DNA of 64,000 bases from Citrus sinensis (taxonomy: Eukaryota; Streptophyta; Magnoliopsida; Sapindales; Rutaceae), in assembly GCF_022201045.2 (NCBI RefSeq), contig NC_068559.1:2888501-2952500 (forward strand), written 5' to 3'. Numbering within the stretch: the first letter of the stretch is position 1; each line of letters opens with the position of its first letter. Shown in pieces: positions 36,433 to 48,274 of this stretch. Made by a program: the position numbers and the translations under genes. The notes beneath the pieces were generated by a model. It did no database searches. It had not been told where the DNA came from and saw only the letters and a program-made list of their open reading frames with translations.

Positions 36433-38107
36433 TAAAACGTTAACCAAAATCAAATAATTCCTCCAACACAACAATAGAGCTATGATTGATAAAGATGCTT
36501 AAGTGGCGAGTGTTTTTGTTTCAAGTTTTGGTTTTTGGTTCAAAGTTTCGAGTGTTTTGTTGTTTCAGTGGGTCGTTGTTTTGGGTTTCAAAGCATGCAG
36601 TAATAAAGAAAGAAGTTGAGAGGAGAGTGAACGGAAATGGCTTTCAATGGAAACAAAAGAGTTTAAAAGAGAGTGACGTGGGAGTGGGATGATTTTTGTT
36701 GTTAAAGCAAAGACAATGTAGCAAGAGAAGCGATTCGAAACTAATCAAAACTTGTGTAGCGTTTTTAGGCAGGGTGCCTCTGCCTTGCCTAAGCCTTCCT
36801 TCTCTTCCTTTTATTTCTTTATTGCGTATTTACTTGATTTCTCAAAACTTTTTTTTCTTTCAAAATATATGTAATTATTTCCCTAATAATGATGATATTC
36901 TTTTTTCTCATGAATTAAGTTTAATATTTACAAATATATTGTTGTGATTCTCTGACTTTCGATATATTATAATATTTCTCCTACATGACTGTGATTATTT
37001 TATTTATTACTTTCTATTTATTTTAATATTTACCTTGTATGATTGTAATCTCCTTATTTAGTTATTGCGACAAAACTTTGAGTCACTCAAATGTATATTA
37101 TTTGAGAGCAGAATATGTCTTTATTTTTTATAAATATGAAATGTAATTAAAAAAAAACAAATATGTAGCATCACATAAATATAACAACAATTGGTGATTT
37201 ATATAACTAGTTAATATTTCAATTTCCATTATAGTCAAGTTGGTGGGATAAAACCCACTATTTATCTCATTTAACCTTTAGCCAATATTTGGTAATGAAG
37301 AAAACAATAATTTTAGAGATTTCAATATTTTTTCAATTGTAACTTGAGTTTCAACATTATGCATCACTCATTTATTGAATGATGAATATAAAGTTATTTA
37401 TTACTCTATTTCAACATATAATTAATAAATACCACATTAATTAAGACTCAAACCATAAAATTCCTAACATTACTCTTAAGAAAACATAATAGTAAATTGT
37501 TTACTTATTTTTTATTTATTTATTTTATAAGTTGTTTACTGATTTTACTTGAAAACAGGTGGCGGTCCGCCCGCCTTTTTCTGGCAAATTATAAAACAAT
37601 TACTAATCTTATCTCTTCTTTTGTTGATTTTTTTTTTCCTTTGTTTCTTTCATCTATCTTTCACCCATAATAGATTACTAGAAGCTCTGTGAATCTGAAG
37701 AAAATGATAGATGTTGCTTCTCTTTCTTTTCATAATTTATTTCCAATCAAATAAGAGAAATATTCTCTACTTTTAGTCTTTTTTAACCCTTCCCTTCGTT
37801 TTACAAATATTTTGCAACTTGAGAAACCATCAATTGCCCATTGGAAATAAGAACTTTGGCCTTTAACTTACTATTTTATTTTTTTGAAGTGACACTTGCC
37901 CCCTTCTGTCGTACACGAGAAATTGTGAGGGGAAATATCAGTTTCTCTTTGGATACAAAGTTATCTAAGAGAAAAAAATGGAAAAAGATGTGAGCTCAGT
38001 ATGCAGCTAATCCAATGAAAGCAAACAATTGATGTTCTTAAGAACATTGAAGACACAACAGAACTGCCTATCTCTCATTAACCAGAAAGAATGATCATTA
38101 GAACTTC
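36433..38107. other. Intergenic, nothing recognised
   Basis: The part next to 36433 is the ALP1-like promoter/5' UTR. The rest is AT-rich. A GC-rich hexamer pair GGCGGTCCGCCCGCC occurs at 37561-37575 with no further structure. Sequence before 38108 includes the 3' UTR of the PHIP1-like gene. Confidence 0.4.
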
Positions 38108-40959
38108 CTATAACTGTTCAACTTGAATTGTAGTGGAGTTTGTTTGATCAGCCGTTTTCTTTGGGCAGGCTGAAGAAAGATGCCCCTTTTCTCCACACTC
38201 ATAGCATGTTCTTCTCCTTATCTTACCACTAACAGCACTCAAACCAATGTGATCAGTAATGTCACTTGTTCCTGAGCCAGCATTAGCAGCAACATTACTA
38301 GTAACTGCACCAGAATTATCAGCATCGTTACTAGTCCCCAAGCCAGCACTGTCAGTAACTTTACTAGTCGCCCTCTTATTAGAAGGCAGAGATCTTGATT
38401 TTGAGTTTATTCCTTTCTTAGGTGGCACTGCACAACTAATCTTGACAGGTCTTCCGCGCACAACCTCTTGATCCAACTTCAGTGCCATTGACAAAGATAG
38501 ACTGTCGGAAAAATCCACATGGGCATAACCTCGGAATTCCCCAGTTTCTTTGTTGGTTCCAAATCGCAAGGATGATATTTTGCAATCTGAGAAAAGTTTC
38601 TTCAGATCCTCCTCGGTTATATCCCATGACAAGTTCCCAATGTAGATTCTGTTATAGCCCTCCACAATTTTTGGGGTAAAATCAGATGTCCTTTTGGCTT
38701 TAGTGGCCTTGTAGGGCTGAATTTTTAGGAAAAGTCCATCCCTGAGACATTATAAGTTCCATAAACATGATGAAGCGGGAATTGGCTAAGAACATAAATA
38801 TGCTAATTTCGGGATACATTACTCATTTCACTTACATCTCAGATCCATCCAGAGCCAAGGCTCGTTTCACTGCGCCTTCTGTCTGTAGAAGGAATAAAAC
38901 AAAAACTCAAATGAAGCAAGGCACAAACTCTATTCCAGAAGGATTAAATTTTAACAATACAGGTTAAAACAAGTTTTCAAAATTAGGAACAAGTAATGGG
39001 CATCAAGACACTGAGGTAAACAGGAAATCCGACCTGATATGAATGTTAGCCTGACTGTACCTAAAATGATTGATTAATTAGGTACAATGGATAAGGATAC
39101 AACGGAATACAAAAAGAAAAAGACTTTGGCCTACTGATTATTCAGTTAAACAGGTTAAAAAAGAGAGAGATAGAGACAGAAAGAGAAAGGTGGGGGAAAA
39201 TGCATCTCGATTTCTACTGTAAAACATTAGAAATGGGAAGGGGAAAGATAAACCAATATTTTCTTCTCCTTTTATACACCTAACAGAAACACAACCTTCT
39301 ACGTTCTATTAAATATGAATTTACAGCTTAGCGTGAACTATTTAAATAACAACTAGATGACAAAACACAGATGAAAGAAAAATAACATTATTAGTACCTA
39401 AATAACACAAAATAAAAATTCTAGCAATCCAATTGCAAAGTGTTCAGAAGAATACAATAAGATATAACTTGAATCCAGCACAAGCATGGAAACTTACCCT
39501 GAAATTGATAATAGCAATTCCTCTAAACTTCCCAGTATCAGGAAACGTCATATAATCAATTTCAGTTATGGTGCCGCAGCCTTCAAAGTACGTTTTAATG
39601 TCATTCTCACTTGCATTATAAGGAATGCCTCCGACATAAACTTTCGCAGCAATGTCGCCATTTACTTGGCTGCATAACCATTACACACACAAAGAATAAA
39701 TATTGTAAGAAAAAAATTATCCAATAATCATACAAGGAAGTCCAATTTAAGAAAGTAAGTCAAGTTATGCACAAAAGAAAAAGAATAAGGAAAAAAAAAA
39801 AAAAAAACAGAAAACAATGCTCTGTTTCATGCTAATGTCAAAGATAAAGATCAGAAAAAATATAATAACAATAATTAAACCTCAATTATCAGTATTTCAC
39901 CATTGGTTCATTAGTTGGAATAGAGAAAAAGGAAATAAACCTTGATGTCAGGGTGTCATCATTAATTAGAGGTTAATGTCATCCCAATTACTTGATTAAG
40001 CATTTTTGGCTAAGCATTTAACAAGCTTATCTTTTCAATCGTCTAAATGCAAAAACGTTTGGCCGCAGCACTGAAAATGGTAGCACTATTTCCACAGGAA
40101 AAATATAGCGAGAATACCAAAACTTCTCTTGCAAAATTCAGTGCATGCATCAAATACTACTTTGCCTCTTTTCTTTCTACAATTTGTTGTGCCAATTCCA
40201 ATATCTTCCAACAACTCAATTTACAATTACAATACAAAATACCCTCTATAGAGTTCAATCACCATTCACTAAATCATTTCCTACAATATAACTGGAAAGT
40301 AGCTATAGAAAACACAAACATAGAAGAAGAAAACTTCGAATAATCAATCAATTCTTTTCAATAAACTGTTTGTATCGATATTACCTGTCAATACCCCTAT
40401 TTGATTCCTCATTTACAACCACTCCATCATCTCCCTTGTTTGCTTCCTCATTCTTATTAGCCTTCCTCATCTTCTTCTTCATCTGTTTCTTCTTTACCTT
40501 CTTCTTCTTCATTAACTTTCTTGCTTCCTTCTTCACATCACCATTCTCTTCTTCTCCCCCCAATCTCTCCCTCTTTTCTTTCTTCTTCTTCCTCTCTTTC
40601 TTCTCACCATTTTCACCATCGCCACCACCCACTAAATCAAGATTCCTGCTTTCATCATCATTTCTTTTCCTCTTCTTCTTCGTTTTACCCACTTCCTTAT
40701 TCTCTTCTTCCCCAACATTTTTACTATTGCCACCTCTGTTTTTGCTACTCACAGTCTCTGCATCTTCAAAAGAATCTTGGGTTCTCACGCGTTTCTTTTC
40801 CCTTTTTGACAATCTGGGCTTCTGGGTAACCGAGTTCAATAGCTGCTTCAACGAATGCCCCTGAGAATTAGGATCCTGGTCGGGTCTTTCGGCTGATGTT
40901 AAAGACTCTGCTATTTCAGTTCTTAGCTTTTGCTTCAGTTTTCTGTTTGATAATACCAT
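38108..40959 (-). CDS. PHIP1-like: PHIP1-like RNA-binding protein (two RRMs, CCHC knuckle), 475 aa
   Basis: Exons (minus): 40385-40959, 39498-39669, 38836-38882, 38108-38741; 1428 nt, 475 aa, phases closing at every junction. The N-terminal ~190 residues are extremely Lys/Glu-rich (KKKKEKRERLGG, KLMKKKKVKKKQMKKKMRK). RRM1 spans exons 2-4 (KVYVGGIPYNASENDIKTYF ... GKFRGIAIINFR). RRM2 is NRIYIGNLSWDITEEDLKKL ... GEFRGYAHVDF. A CCHC zinc knuckle, CYECGEKGHLSSACP, lies near the C-terminus after a Ser/Thr/Ala-rich linker with four degenerate 'AGxGTS/SDxxD' repeats. The order Lys-rich, RRM, RRM, knuckle matches Arabidopsis PHIP1, reported to bind Ran2 mRNA and phragmoplastin at the forming cell plate. 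Start chosen at MVLSNRKLKQKL, the family N-terminus, rather than the in-frame Met 15 codons upstream (41004). Confidence 0.87.
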
Positions 40960-41009
40960 CTCTCCTTCCTTTAGAAGAGAAGCAAAATGAATTTTAAGGG
41001 ACAAGTCTA

Positions 41010-41480
41010 AACCCCCATTGTTAGGGTTTTTGTTTGCAATTGAAGTTCAAATTTCTCATGAAACGGCGTCGTAAGCAACAGAGTTGGGGCTTTTCATAAT
41101 TCCATTTAAAAACGACAGTTCGTTCCTACACAGTAGTTTCTTTGACCGACATGTCAACGATTTATGTGTTTTTATTTTCGGCAATATAATATTAGATGGT
41201 TTATATCCAATTGATTACTTGGTTATAAATAGATAATAATGCAATGATTAGGGGGATAAGAATTAAGATAAAATTAGAAAAGATGATGTATGTAGTTATG
41301 ATTACATTAAGCTACATACAAGCTTTTGGAGCAATAGCATTTATTTAATTCAAAAGTACTTCGATAATCATTTTAAAATAACTTTTACTACTAATAATTA
41401 TATTTAAAAATACATAACTTAAATTCCTTATGATAAAATTCTCATTTGTCAAATGATCAGCCCCCGTGCTTTGCTGCAGC
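41010..41480. other. Intergenic; start of duplicated B3-like/F-box module
   Basis: Promoter of the PHIP1-like gene, then from about 41320 text that recurs at 47215: ACAAGCTTTTGGAG...AGCATTTATTTAATTCAAA. This marks the outer edge of the module duplicated at 47.2 kb. Confidence 0.55.
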
Positions 41481-41483
41481 TAA

Positions 41484-42012
41484 TTAGTTTCTTCTTTCTT
41501 GATTGACCTACATGCATACACACAAAAAGCAAAGCCAAACATAACATTAATTGAAACAATTAACAATCTCATGCATATATATTATATATATTGCATAAAA
41601 TTAAATTATTTATTACCTTTTGAATAAGTAAGCTCAATTGCTCTCCTTCATCAGCCTGTGGATTGTAAACGCACCAACAATCGATTTGAGCATGAATAGA
41701 GAAGCCGTTGACGTGGGCAATGCCACTCCAATCTTGTTTCATTAATTTGTAGTAATTACTATTTTTCTGCCTGAAGCGCTTAATAACTACAGCACCAATG
41801 GCGCCCATTGGTGTATAAAGCTTAGCCATTAGCGTTTCGTTTTCGATTTGATTTTGGATCGGCTCTGGTAATGAATTGAAGTAATTAGTTGCCCTCTTAG
41901 TGAGGAGTAAACCATGATTCATATCACAGTATGTCAAATCTTTTCGAAATAGGTATTTGAGTTCTCCAACTTGAGGATAATTTTGAATTTGATTTGGTTG
42001 AGGATCCACCAT
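41484..42012 (-). CDS. Small B3-like protein, copy 1 (apparently intact), 139 aa
   Basis: Exon 1 is 41617-42012 (MVDPQPNQIQNYPQVGELKY ... LSLLIQK). Exon 2 is only 24 nt (41484-41507, VNQERRN-stop) after acceptor GCATGTAG; 396+24 nt close in frame. The pattern LFRKDLTYCDMNHGLLLT ... VVIKRFRQKNSNYYKL ... DWSGIAHVNGFSI ... CWCVYNP resembles the short plant B3 DNA-binding fold (opening strand 'LT.SD', a KYY-L strand, W..IA..NGF). I would not exclude another beta-barrel family. Two relatives lie in this window (47.4 and 60.2 kb). The TATA box CTATATAAAG lies 40-50 bp upstream. Function unknown; nuclear DNA binding would be inference only. Confidence 0.6.
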
Positions 42013-42050
42013 TTTTTTTTTCTCCCTAAATTTATGTTGATTAACTTTCT

Positions 42051-42060
42051 CTTTATATAG
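42051..42060 (-). promoter_or_regulatory. TATA box of B3-like copy 1
   Basis: The minus strand reads CTATATAAAG. It is conserved at the matching place in copy 2 (47848-47857) within a similar ~150-bp upstream region. Confidence 0.6.
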
Positions 42061-42224
42061 GAAAAGTTAACAAGAATTGCATGTGAATCAATAAACTAAC
42101 TAGCAAGCAATGAATAGCTTGCATGAAATAATGAATCATGTTTAAAAAAAAATCAACCAAAATTATGTTGTCCAACTAACAACTACTTCACGTGAAGAAG
42201 GGAAAATGATTTTTTTTTTTTTTC

Positions 42225-44000
42225 ATTCCTATAATGTCTTAATAAATCACGGTATCAATAGAGTAATTAAGTATAAATTGTGTAAATAAAACATAAGACA
42301 TGTAAATTTAACATAAAATTTGTAAATCAACATTAAAGTAAAATAAAGCATAAATTACTTAAATAGAATATAAGATTTGTAAATGGAAAGTAAAACAAGT
42401 TATCATAGGAGTGGTAGATTGGTGTATTATTGATAAACAATACAAAAACTTATAAATATAAAATAAAATTTGCAAATCTATATTAAGTGTAAAATAAAAC
42501 ATAAACAAAGTAAATAAAGTATAAGACTTGTAAATAAAAGATAAAACATGTAAATAAACATAAGAGTGGTAAATTTGTTTAGTATTAGTAAGCAAAAAAA
42601 AAAAAAACTTATAGATATAATATAAAACTTGTAAATCAACATTAAATATAAAATAAAACATAAATGATGCAAATATAACATACGACTTGTAAATGAAAAG
42701 TAAAATAAGTAAATTACCATATATAGGAGTGGTAAATTAATATATTATTGGTAAATAAAGCAAAAACTTATGAATATAATATAAAACTTGTAAATCAACA
42801 TAAAATGTAAAATAAAATAAAAATTAAGTAAATAAAACATAACAACTATAAATAGAATGTAAAATAAGTAAATTAACATAGAAGTAGTAAAAATGATTTA
42901 TTATTGGTAAACAAAACATAAACTTGCAGATATAATATAAAACTTGTAAATCAACATTAAATATAAAACAAATAAAAATTAAGTAAATAAAACACAAGAC
43001 TTGTAAATCGAAAATAAAACAAGTAAATTAACATAGGAGTAGTAAAATGATATATTATTAGTGAACAAAACATAAATTTATAGATGCAATATAAAGCTTG
43101 CATCAACATTAAGTGTAAAATAACATATAAATTATATAAATTAAATAGAAGACTTGTAAATTAAATGTAAAATTGGTAAATATTATAAGAGATATTTAAA
43201 AGAACAAAAAATTACAAATATAAAATATAATTCATTATAATAATGATTACCTTATATATTTACTCTTTTATTTCCAAATTGAATAATGATAAATTTAGGT
43301 CTATGTAATACATGTGATTACATATGTGAAATTTTATTAAGGATAAAACTTATTCTCAAAATCAAATTTTGGAAAACCTTTTTTTAATATTTTTTAAAAA
43401 ATTTTTGTAAGATAATTGATTTTGCATCCTTCTAAATCTCATTGACAGCAACCACAAATGATATTTTAATATCATTAAGAAGTAAAGTTTGAAACTATAT
43501 GAAATATTTATAAAACAAAAAATTAGATCCAATTTTTTTGATATTTCACACATGTCTAGTAGTATAAGAATGTATTGTTATTTTGTTTTGACTTGATCCA
43601 CATTAAGAAAAATGATTTTACTTAATTATTTTGTACAGTAAACAAATACTATAAAAATGAAAAAAAAATTATAAATGTCCTATCATGAATATAGAATTTA
43701 TGGTTAAACCAATTTAATAAAACTTTTTCCATTGTTTTCAATTCAATTGATGAGAAATTTTTTCTTTTGCTCAACTAAATTAAATAAATAAACTATTTTA
43801 TATATGAATGTTTAATGTTAATTTAAATTTTTATTTTTTTTAACAAGTGTTTTGCTTTATTTGTAATTTTAAAAACACCAGTTTACCACTCTTATATTAA
43901 TTTACTTATTTTACTTTTTATTTATTAGTATTATGTGTAATTTATAAAATTTATATTTATCACGGTATTGATATAGTAATTAAAAATTACATCATTATAG
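42225..44000. mobile_element. Possible element enclosing the minisatellite
   Basis: ATCACGGTATCAATAGAGTA near 42246 recurs in the same orientation as ATCACGGTATTGATATAGTA near 43959. The right interior (ACCACTCTTATATTAATTTA, ~43877) is the inverted form of the minisatellite landmark. Outer flanks CCTATAATGTC (left) and CATCATTATAGT (right) are loosely inverted. A repeat-bearing non-autonomous DNA element is plausible, but I could not define termini or a target duplication. Confidence 0.4.
42245..43200. repeat. AT-rich minisatellite, ~155-bp period, about six units
   Basis: Landmark (A/G)GAGT(G/A)GTAAA recurs at about 42408, 42563, 42726, 42881 and 43036. Each is followed by a TATTATTGGTAAACAAA-like tract, ATAATATAAAACTTGTAAAT, then AACATTAAATGTAAAATAAA. 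Units diverge by roughly 10-25 % by eye. The array lies between B3-like copy 1 and F-box A and is absent from the corresponding interval of the second module. Confidence 0.85.
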
Positions 44001-44038
44001 TATTTTCCTCATAAAAAAAAGTTCCTTCTTACTTTTCA

Positions 44039-44262
44039 AAGGTAATCGAAACCCCTCACATTTTACGATTCAATGAAACCCCTGATGTTAAAATTTTAAT
44101 GGCCAAATCACTTTTTCTATGAACAGTTTTATTTTTTAAAATATGAGACTTTATCTTTGTTGAAAAATTATGGGCTAAAATTTTGAAAGATGGAAACGCA
44201 CCTAGAAAAGGTGAACTATTCGATTACTTTTTGAAAATAAGAGGGGAGTTCCAATCAATTTT
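44039..44262. mobile_element. MITE, AACCCC-ended family, copy 1
   Basis: The left end GGTAATCGAAACCCCTCACA pairs loosely with the reverse complement of the right end, AAATTGATTGGAACTCCCCT. About 220 bp. Resembles the element at 58.5 kb in size and CCCC-containing ends. Confidence 0.5.
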
Positions 44263-44870
44263 TCCAATGTAAAAAGTTTTAAAAAAGTATTGAAAAAAGT
44301 ATATTTAATTTTACCAATAATTATTTGATTGGGTTGGCTGCCACCTACTTTCCTTAACTTTAAGGTTCCTTAGCTGCAAGAGTTTATTTTCTTTACTTTT
44401 CTTCAGTTTATGCGTTGGGTTTTTATTTGTTGAGTTTAAATTGTATATTTGTACTTTGCGTTTGGTTGCATTGTATATAATATTTAAAAAAAAAAAGGTT
44501 AAGGTAACGTGAACGTCTATCAAATTCGGAATTAAGGATAAAAGGGATTTGTTAATTTGTTCATTAAAATTACAACGAATGAAGAATCCACAGGTTACCA
44601 AATTACGTAACTAGTAGAGACGGGTGCCCCACAGAAACAAGTCTAGCATCTGTAGGATTCTCAAAGAAACCAAACACTATTGAGTCCCAAAATACTTGTT
44701 TATTATGAACACTTCCGGAGCAAATTAAAGAACCAAACATGGGAAAGAAGCACAAAAACAAGTAGAAGAAGAATCATCAAGGCCAGAAGCAGTTAATAAA
44801 TATTGAAGATGACACAAATTAAGGATTGTTAATTTCTTCACAAAGTTAATTTTACCACAATTACACCCTG

Positions 44871-46370
44871 ATGAATCTCATCATAGTATATAACCAATCT
44901 TTTTGGAACAGATTGATCATAACGAGAGAAGAAAATCCAGTTGATCTTCTTAGCAGTCTACCAAATGACATTCTATGCTGTATTATTTCATTGCTCCCTT
45001 TCAAATCTGCTGTTAAAACCAGCTTCCTTGCGACCCGATGGAGACACCTTTGGAAGATAACTTCGGAGAGAACTGGAACATTAGATGATGCCGTTGATGC
45101 TGTTTTTGACTTCTGTGAAGACTTTTATTATGAGCTAAACAATCTACAGGGACTTCAATTCAACTTTGGCAAAGGCAATGTGCTATTATGCTCTGTTTCC
45201 CCGGGTGGTAATAAACTTCATCTTGATTTTTCAACCGGGAAACAAGAATGTCCATTGCTTTTTTGTTGGGATTTGGTCATAAATTTCAGAATCCCTTCCA
45301 GTGAGCCCCATCATTGTATCAAGTTAATAAAAAATCTTCACTTAGTATCAGTAATGCATCATACTGCTGGGGTGATCTCATCATTAGCTTCAAAATTCCC
45401 ATTTCTTGAAAGCTTTACTATTGCAAAATGCAGAGGCTTATAATCTTTATCTATTACTGCAACTCCAAGGCTTTTGAAATTATCAGTCTTTGATTGCCCT
45501 GGCTTAACATATGTTCGCATTACAGCCACCTGTCTTAAATCTTTGAGGTATAGAGGGCTTTTTCCTGAGGTTTTGAGACATTATGGTCGGTCCATGGAAG
45601 ATGCCATGCTTGATTTGAGAAAAGGTCCGAGTAATAGCATCGATGATTTTTACTTTGGCCCAAAGCTATTTTCCTTGAGAAGTGCTAAAACTCTTACACT
45701 ATGCAGATGGACTTATGAGGTATATGCGTCGATCAGTTTTTGTACTTTCTAGTTAGCTCGCTAGCTCGCTTTGCTTTTCTTGTCCCATTCAACGGAGGGA
45801 CGTTTGATATCTAAACCTTTTTGTTGCAGGCATTGATTTACCCACATCGCAGGGTACAATTTAGAAAATTAGAGGAGTTATGGTGGATTGATTATGAGAA
45901 TGATGAAAAATACAACAGTGATGCCTTAATCTCCTTCCTGAAACTTTGTCCTTTGCTAGAAAGACTTTCAGTAACTGTAAGATTTTGTTGCAACTTTGGC
46001 TGAAATTTTGTAGTCAACACTGGTTCACCAAAATCAATTTCTCCTAATCATGCAGATTAGTCCAAAACCTGGAAGACTGACAATACCATGTGCTTGCTCG
46101 ACTCAATTAGCCGACGATACAATACCCAAGCAGCTCAAGTTTGTGAAATTGGAGGGTTTTAGAAATGAAGAAGATATGATCTCATTGGCGAAGCAGTTGA
46201 AAGAGGTGTTCTGTTTGGAGCCAAAAATTGTAGCAACTTCAAAGGAGATTTCTGTGAGGAGTCTGGTGAAGGCATTGGAGTTTCAGGAAGGGGAATCTGC
46301 TTATAAGTTTGTGAAAGAGGTGAGACATATTAATCAGTTATGCCCTAACCATCCTCATATGAGGCTTTAG
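44871..46370 (+). pseudogene. F-box/LRR/FBD gene A, one in-frame stop
   Basis: Exon 1 ends 45719 (donor GAG|GTATAT), exon 2 is 45830-45976, exon 3 is 46056-46370; all introns are phase 0. F-box: LLSSLPNDILCCIISLLPFK then SAVKTSFLATRWRHLWK. LRR-like beta-strands follow, then ELWWIDYEN and an FBD-like tail (KFVKLEGFRNEEDMISLAKQ). The frame is open except for a TAA at 45441-45443 in the sequence reading CRGL-stop-SLSITATP, where copy C has CNGLRTLYIDSN. Otherwise the gene is aligned with B and C throughout. So it is a recent loss, an allele, or an assembly error; the truncated 190-residue product would retain only the F-box. F-box proteins couple substrates to SCF ubiquitin ligases (family knowledge). 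The exact start is uncertain: an acceptor GGAACAG at ~44911 suggests an upstream exon I did not find. Confidence 0.75.
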
Positions 46371-46382
46371 CAATGAGACTTA

Positions 46383-47095
46383 GGCCCCGTTTGAGATTGA
46401 GGTTGAAACTCAATAATCTGCTTATTTTATAATTTTTGATAAAAATAGTGTTTGGTAAATTTTGTAAAAGCAGCTTATCTCATAATTTTCTTCATTTCGT
46501 CAGCAACTATTAAAAGTAGGTAGATGGTTGTTTTTCATAAGCAGCCAACTTATTCAATAAGCTCATACGCCTTTTTAAAATACCTAATATAACTTTACTA
46601 TTTTGATAAAAAGACAATTATTTCGTACTTATTTATAAACTTTAATATATAAATCATTAGATATTATATTACTACCACAATTTTATTGCAAAAATTTATT
46701 GTGAATGCAATACATATTACTTTTTATTTTATTTAGATTATATAAAAATATAAATTTTTATCATATTTTATGTAATAGATTATGAAGTTCTTCAGATTTT
46801 TCTTAATTGAGTTTTTTAAATTAATTTTACATATTTAAGAAAAAAGTATGTCTAAACAATTTATTAAATATAAAATAAAAAATAATTAAAACTTATATCC
46901 ATTTTGGTCATTATATAATACAACAACACTTTCTTAATAAGATTTACCAAACGCATATACTCTATTTTTCAAACTCACAGCAACCGCAACAGCACAGTTT
47001 ACCAAACATCAAGCTACTTTTTTAATCAGCAGCTTATTTCATCTGCACAGCACAAACAGTTTATTTCATCAGCCTCCGTAATTCCAAACTGATCC
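46383..47095. mobile_element. MITE-like element, family 1 relative, ~710 bp
   Basis: The left end GGCCCCGTTTGAGATTGAGG pairs with the reverse complement of the right end, GGATCAGTTTGGAATTACGG. Subterminal repeats GCAGCTTAT...CATAATTTTC and TTTTTAATCAGCAGCTTATT are also inverted. It sits immediately after the stop codon of F-box A. No coding frame. Confidence 0.6.
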
Positions 47096-47214
47096 TTGAT
47101 CTTAGTTTTGTAACTTTGAAAGGAAAAATTTGTGCATGAAAGGCATTTTGGAAGAAGAAGCAAATATAGATTGTTTCTTATATTCAACACCGGCTAGATT
47201 ATTGTTTATAGTAG

Positions 47215-47335
47215 ATACAAGCTTTTGGAGGCAAAAGCATTTATTTAATTCAAAGTAAAGTGCTTGGTAACCATTTTAAAAATAACATATACTGGATAAT
47301 TAAAATAGACAATAGCCTTGCTGCAGTGCAGGTGG
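47215..47335. repeat. Module boundary repeat, second copy
   Basis: ACAAGCTTTTGGAGGCAAAAGCATTTATTTAATTC-type text, also CCTTGCTGCAG, matches the segment at ~41320-41480 downstream of B3-like copy 1. It shows that the B3-like gene and its 3' flank were duplicated together. Confidence 0.7.
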
Positions 47336-47814
47336 TTAGTTTTCTTGAACCTGCACACAAAAGCCAAAGCAAATTAAGCCAAGCATAATCTGCATCCTAA
47401 GTAAACATAATGTGTATACACATATTAATGGCTGTTACCCTTTGAATAAGTAAGCTGATGATTTCTCCTTTAACACACCAACAACCGATTTTATCATTAA
47501 TAGAAAAGCCATTCACTTGGGCAATGCCATTGTACTCACACCAGGTTTGTTTCGCTACCCGGTAGTAAAACTTATTTTTCTCTCTAACGCGCCGCTATAA
47601 CTACATAATCAGCAACCGCCGCTGGTGTATAAAGCTTAACCAATAGTCCATCTTCAAATATCGACTCTGGAAATTCATTGAAATAATTAGTTGTGCTTCC
47701 CGTGAGACGCAAAGCATGATTCAGATCACCATATGTCAATTTTTTCCTAAATAAGTATTTGAGTTCTCCAATTTGAGGATAATTTTGAATTTGATTTGGT
47801 TGAGGATCCTCCAT
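47336..47814 (-). pseudogene. B3-like copy 2, frameshifted
   Basis: Exon 1 spans 47439-47814 and starts MEDPQPNQIQNYPQIGELKY, LFRKKLTYGDLNHALRLTGS, strongly like copy 1. After VVIA the frame shifts by one base (exon length 376 nt, not a multiple of 3, near 47596). Beyond it the expected reading returns in another frame: REKNKFYYRVAKQTW ... YNGIAQVNGFSI ... GCWCV ... ISLLIQR. Donor AGG|GTAACA and a 15-nt terminal exon (47336-47350, VQEN-stop) are conserved. The rest of the gene is well preserved, so the break is recent or a sequencing error. Confidence 0.7.
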
Positions 47815-47847
47815 TTTTTTCCCTAGACAATGTTAATTAAATTTTCT

Positions 47848-47857
47848 CTTTATATAG
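47848..47857 (-). promoter_or_regulatory. TATA box of B3-like copy 2
   Basis: CTATATAAAG on the minus strand, in a promoter segment conserved with copy 1 (AGGTTAACAAGAACTGCATG versus AAGTTAACAAGAATTGCATG). Confidence 0.6.
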
Positions 47858-48274
47858 CAAAGGTTAACAAGAACTGCATGTGAATAAACTAGCTAGCTAG
47901 CAATGAATTGCATGATTCATGTAAAAGAAATAATCAACAAGCATTATATTGCCCAACTGACAACTAGCTGTGATGCCGTATTACAAAATTCATACAAAAG
48001 TTTACAAAGAGTGGCATCATATTTGTTTAACAATATTAGATTTATGCAGGTACTTTGAGAGTCTACTCCTTATTGTAATCATACTAAAATTAATTACAGT
48101 GAACTACATAGGTACTATCTCTACATTAATCTTGGAACGTGAAATTAAAGACATTTTCACCCAATATAATCGAAAATTACCTAAATCATACAAATACAAA
48201 AAGGAAAAAAAAAGGGTCAAGATTATGATTGATTTGCATAGATTGATTGTTCCTCTCATTCAGTTTCCTTATTC

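Noticed and set aside
40370-40864. Long Phe/Ser-rich plus-strand frames near 40.4-40.9 kb
   Set aside because: They are antisense to the lysine/glutamate-rich exon 1 of the PHIP1-like gene (AAG/GAA codons read backwards).
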